A stretch of 64,000 bases of DNA. It comes from Clusia tigrina (lineage: Eukaryota > Arthropoda > Insecta > Diptera > Clusiidae). Positions 61,001 through 64,000 of the stretch are shown here, piece after piece (the first letter of the stretch is position 1; each line of letters begins with the position of its first letter). The translations under genes and the position numbers were made by a program. Under the pieces are notes generated by a model. That model was not told the origin of the DNA. It worked only from the letters and a program-made list of their open reading frames with translations, and did not search any database. The stretch spans positions 218,410,325-218,474,324 of the forward strand of contig OV050030.1 of assembly GCA_920105625.2 (NCBI GenBank), read 5' to 3'.

Positions 61001-64000
61001 GGCAGCCGACTGAGACGCCGACTGAGGCAGATAGGGGCAGATATAGGCATAGAGAAGGCAGCAGACCCCCTATCGACAGCGGCAGCGACTGAGAAGCCTA
61101 CAGAGACGCTGACAAATGCTTGGACGCCGACTGAGGCAGATAATTGTAAATATAGGCATAGAGAAGGCAGCAGACTCCCCAATCGACAGCGGCAGCCGAC
61201 TGAGACGCCGACTGAGGCAGATAGGGGTAGATATAGGCGTAGAGAAGGCAGCAGACCTCCCCAGTCGACAGCGGCAGCGACTGAGACGCCTACAGAGACG
61301 CTGACAGAGGCTGCGACGCTTACTGAGACGCCGACTGAGGCAGATAGGCATAGAGAAGGCAGCAGACCCCCCAATCGACAGCGGCAACAACTGAGACTCC
61401 TACAGAGACGCTGACAGAGGCTGCGACGCCGACTGAAACGCCGACTGAGGCAGGTAGGGGTAGATATAGGCATAGAGAAGCAGGAGACCCCCACAATCGA
61501 CAGCGGCAGCGACTGGGACGCCTACAGAGACGCTGACAGAGGCTGCGACGCCGACTGAGGCAAATAGGGGTAGATATAGGCATAGAGAAGGCAGCAGACC
61601 CCCTAATCGACAGCGGCAGCGACTGAGACGCCTACAGAGACACTGATAGAGGCTGCGACGCCGACTGAAACGCGGACGGAGGCAGATAGGGGTAGATATT
61701 GGATTAGAAAAGGCAGCAGACCCCCCAATCGACATCGGCAGCTGCTGAGACGCCTACAGAGACGCTGATAGAGGCTGCGACGCCGACTGAGGCAGATAGG
61801 GGTAGAAATTTGCATAGAGAAGCAGCAGAACCCCACATTCGACAGCGGCAGCGACTGGGACGCCTACAGAGACGCTGATAGAGGCTGCGACGCCGACTGA
61901 GACGCCGACTGAGGCAGATAGGGGTATATATAGGCATAGAGAAGGCAGCAGACTCCCCAATCGACAGCGGCAGCGACTGAGATGCCTACAGAGACGCAGG
62001 CAGATGCGGCGACGCCGACTGAGACGCAAACTGAGGCAGATAGGGGTAGATATAGGCATAGAGAAGGCAGCAGACCTCCCCAATCGACAGCGACAGCGGC
62101 TGAGACGCCTACAGAGACACTGACAGAGGCTGCGACACCGACTGAAACGCGGACGGAGGCAGATAGGGGTAGATATTGGCTGAGAAAAGGCAGCAGAACC
62201 CCCAATCGACAGCGGCAGCCGACTGAGACGCCGACTGAGGCAGATAGGGGCAGATATAGGCATAGAGAAGGCAGCAGACCCCCAATCGACAGCGGCAGCG
62301 ACTGAGAAGCCTTCAGAGACGCTGACAAATGCTGGGACGCCGACTGAGGCAGATAAATGTAAATATAGGCATAGAGAAGGCAGCAGACTCCCCAATCGAC
62401 AGCGGCAGCCAACTGAGACGCCGACTGAGGCAGATAGGGGTAGATATAGGCGTAGAGAAGGCAGCAGACCTCCCCAGTCGACAGCGGCAGCGACTGAGGC
62501 GCCTACAGAGACGCTGACAGAGGCTGCGGCGCTTACTGAGACGCCGACTGAGGCAGATAGGCATAGAGAAGGCAGCAGACCCCCCAATCGACAGCGGCAA
62601 CAACTGAGACTCCTACAGAGACGCTGACAGGGGCTGCGACGCCGACTGAAACGCCGACTGAGGCAGGTAAGGGTAGATATAGGCATAGAGAAGCAGGAGA
62701 CCCCCACAATCGACAGCGGCAGCGACTGGGACGCCTACAGAGACGCTGACAGAGGCTGCGACGCCGACTGAGGCAAATAGGGGTAGATATAGGCATAGAG
62801 AAGGCAGCAGACCCCCTAATCGACAGCGGCAGCGACTGAGACGCCTACAGAGACACTGAGAGAGGCTGCGACACCGACTGAAACGCGGACGGAGGCAGAT
62901 AGGGGTAGATATTGGCTTAGAAAAGGCAGCAGACCCCCCAATCGACATCGGCAGCTGCTGAGACGCCTACAGAGACGCTGATAGAGGCTGCGACGCCGAC
63001 TGAGGCAGATAGGGGTAGAAATTTGCATAGAGAAGCAGCAGAACCCCACATTCGACAGCGGCAGCGACTGGGACGCCTACAGAGACGCTGATAGAGGCTG
63101 CGACGCCGACTGAGACGCCGACTGAGGCAGATAGGGGTATATATAGGCATAGAGAAGGCAGCAGACTCCCTAATCGACAGCGGCAGCGACTGAGATGCCT
63201 ACAGAGACGCAGGCAGATGCGGCGACGCCGACTGAGACGCAAACTGAGGCAGATAGGCATAGAGAAGGCAGCAGACTCCCCAATCGACAGCGGCAGCGAC
63301 TGAGATGCCTACAGAGACGCAGGCAGATGCGGCGACGCCGACTGAGACGCAAACTGAGGCAGATAGGGGTAGATATAGGCATAGAGAAGGCAGCAGACCT
63401 CCCCAATCGACAGCGACAGCGACTGAGACGCCTACAGAGACACTGACAGAGGCTGCGACACCGACTGAAACGCGGACGGAGGCAGATAGGGGTAGATATT
63501 GGCTGAGAAAAGGCAGCAGAACCCCCAATCGACAGCGGCAGCCGACTGAGACGCCGACTGAGGCAGATAGGGGCAGATATAGGCATAGAGAAGGCAGCAG
63601 ACCCCCAATCGACAGCGGCAGCGACTGAGAAGCCTACAGAGACGCTGACAAATTCTGGGACGCCGACTGAGGCAGATAAATGTAAATATAGGCATAGAGA
63701 AGGCAGCAGACTCCCCAATCGACAGCGGCAGCCGACTGAGACGCCGACTGAGGCAGATAGGGGTAGATATAGGCGTAGAGAAGGCAGCAGACCTCCCCAG
63801 TCGACAGCGGCAGCGACTGAGACGCCTACAGAGACGCTGACAGAGGCTGCGACGCTTACTGAGACGCCGACTGAGGCAGATAGGCATAGAGAAGGCAGCA
63901 GACCCCCATATCGACAGCGGCAACAACTGAGACTCCTACAGAGACGCTGACAGAGGCTGCGACGCCGACTGAAACGCCGACTGAGGCAGGTAGGGGTAGA
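58080..64000. repeat. Higher-order repeats of 1.2-1.36 kb (about five copies) in array 2
   Basis: An ordered variant series, including the GGCAGCCGACTGAGACGCCG unit and the GATAAATGTAAATATAGG unit, recurs with the same landmark at 58131, 59488, 60769, 61982 and 63305. The offsets are 1,357, 1,281, 1,213 and 1,323 bp. Differences in length reflect gain or loss of whole units. Confidence 0.8.

Larger units (their letters stand above)
52151..64000. repeat. Tandem minisatellite array 2 (about 11.8 kb, runs off the window)
   Basis: Same unit family as array 1. Its first three units or so match the first units of array 1 in variant order (CTCTCC start, then a TATTGGCTTAGAAAAGG unit, then a GCAGAAATAGGCATAG unit). 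After this the order differs, so the arrays have been rearranged since the common duplication. No interrupting gene was found, and the array continues past the right edge. Confidence 0.97.

Noticed and set aside
1..64000. tRNA, rRNA or host protein-coding genes
   Set aside because: I saw no cloverleaf-like, rRNA-like or conserved host coding sequence anywhere in the window.

Overview
The window is eukaryotic repeat DNA with no recognisable host gene. Two copies of one Ty3/gypsy LTR retrotransposon (element A, 1-10746, cut by the left window edge; element B, 40845-52150, complete with both LTRs) alternate with two very large blocks of a GC- and CpG-rich tandem repeat (10747-40844 and 52151-64000). 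The Gag-Pol type, a primer site opening TGGCGCAG, 4-bp target duplications and a degenerate env-like third region point to an arthropod, most likely an insect and perhaps a fly. The host assignment is an inference from element type only.

Element A: a junction of unknown nature at about 43, leader, open gag (375-2684), a GGGAAAC slippery site, a protease frame with an altered active site that is split by an unrelated 675-bp solo LTR (3098-3772, TSD GCAC), then RT, RNase H and integrase broken by stops and a frameshift (to 6894). A long AT-rich 3' region follows, then an env-like remnant with a membrane segment (about 8758-9899), a hairpin, the polypurine tract and a 504-bp 3' LTR (10243-10746).

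Element B: 5' LTR 40845-41348, PBS, a 1.1-kb leader with a candidate intron, gag with three stops, a protease frame with an unaltered DSGADT motif, broken RT/RNase H/integrase, the same 3' region, PPT and 3' LTR 51647-52150. It is flanked by a GACC target duplication, and the array unit reads through intact once B is removed, so B landed inside a pre-existing array. Element A's 3' LTR ends in the same variant unit, so A and B most simply descend from one insertion that was later duplicated with its surroundings. The 3' LTR starts are 41,404 bp apart.

The array unit is about 109-123 bp, with short forms of about 92 bp. It contains a 12-bp sub-repeat (GAGACGCCGACT), a C5-C7 tract and about 10 CpG per unit. 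Units are organised into several generations of higher-order repeats: an essentially perfect 1,683-bp tandem duplication (16722-20087), roughly 3.3-3.5-kb repeats (about 26.4-36 kb), and 1.2-1.36-kb repeats (58-64 kb). The many reading frames across the arrays, up to 543 codons on the minus strand, are explained by unit composition and are not called as genes.

Both element copies are defective. Several lesions are shared (the pro-RT frame break, an amber codon before RNase H, and stops in the env-like region) and so predate the duplication. Others are private to one copy. All comparisons were made by eye, so divergence figures are approximate.
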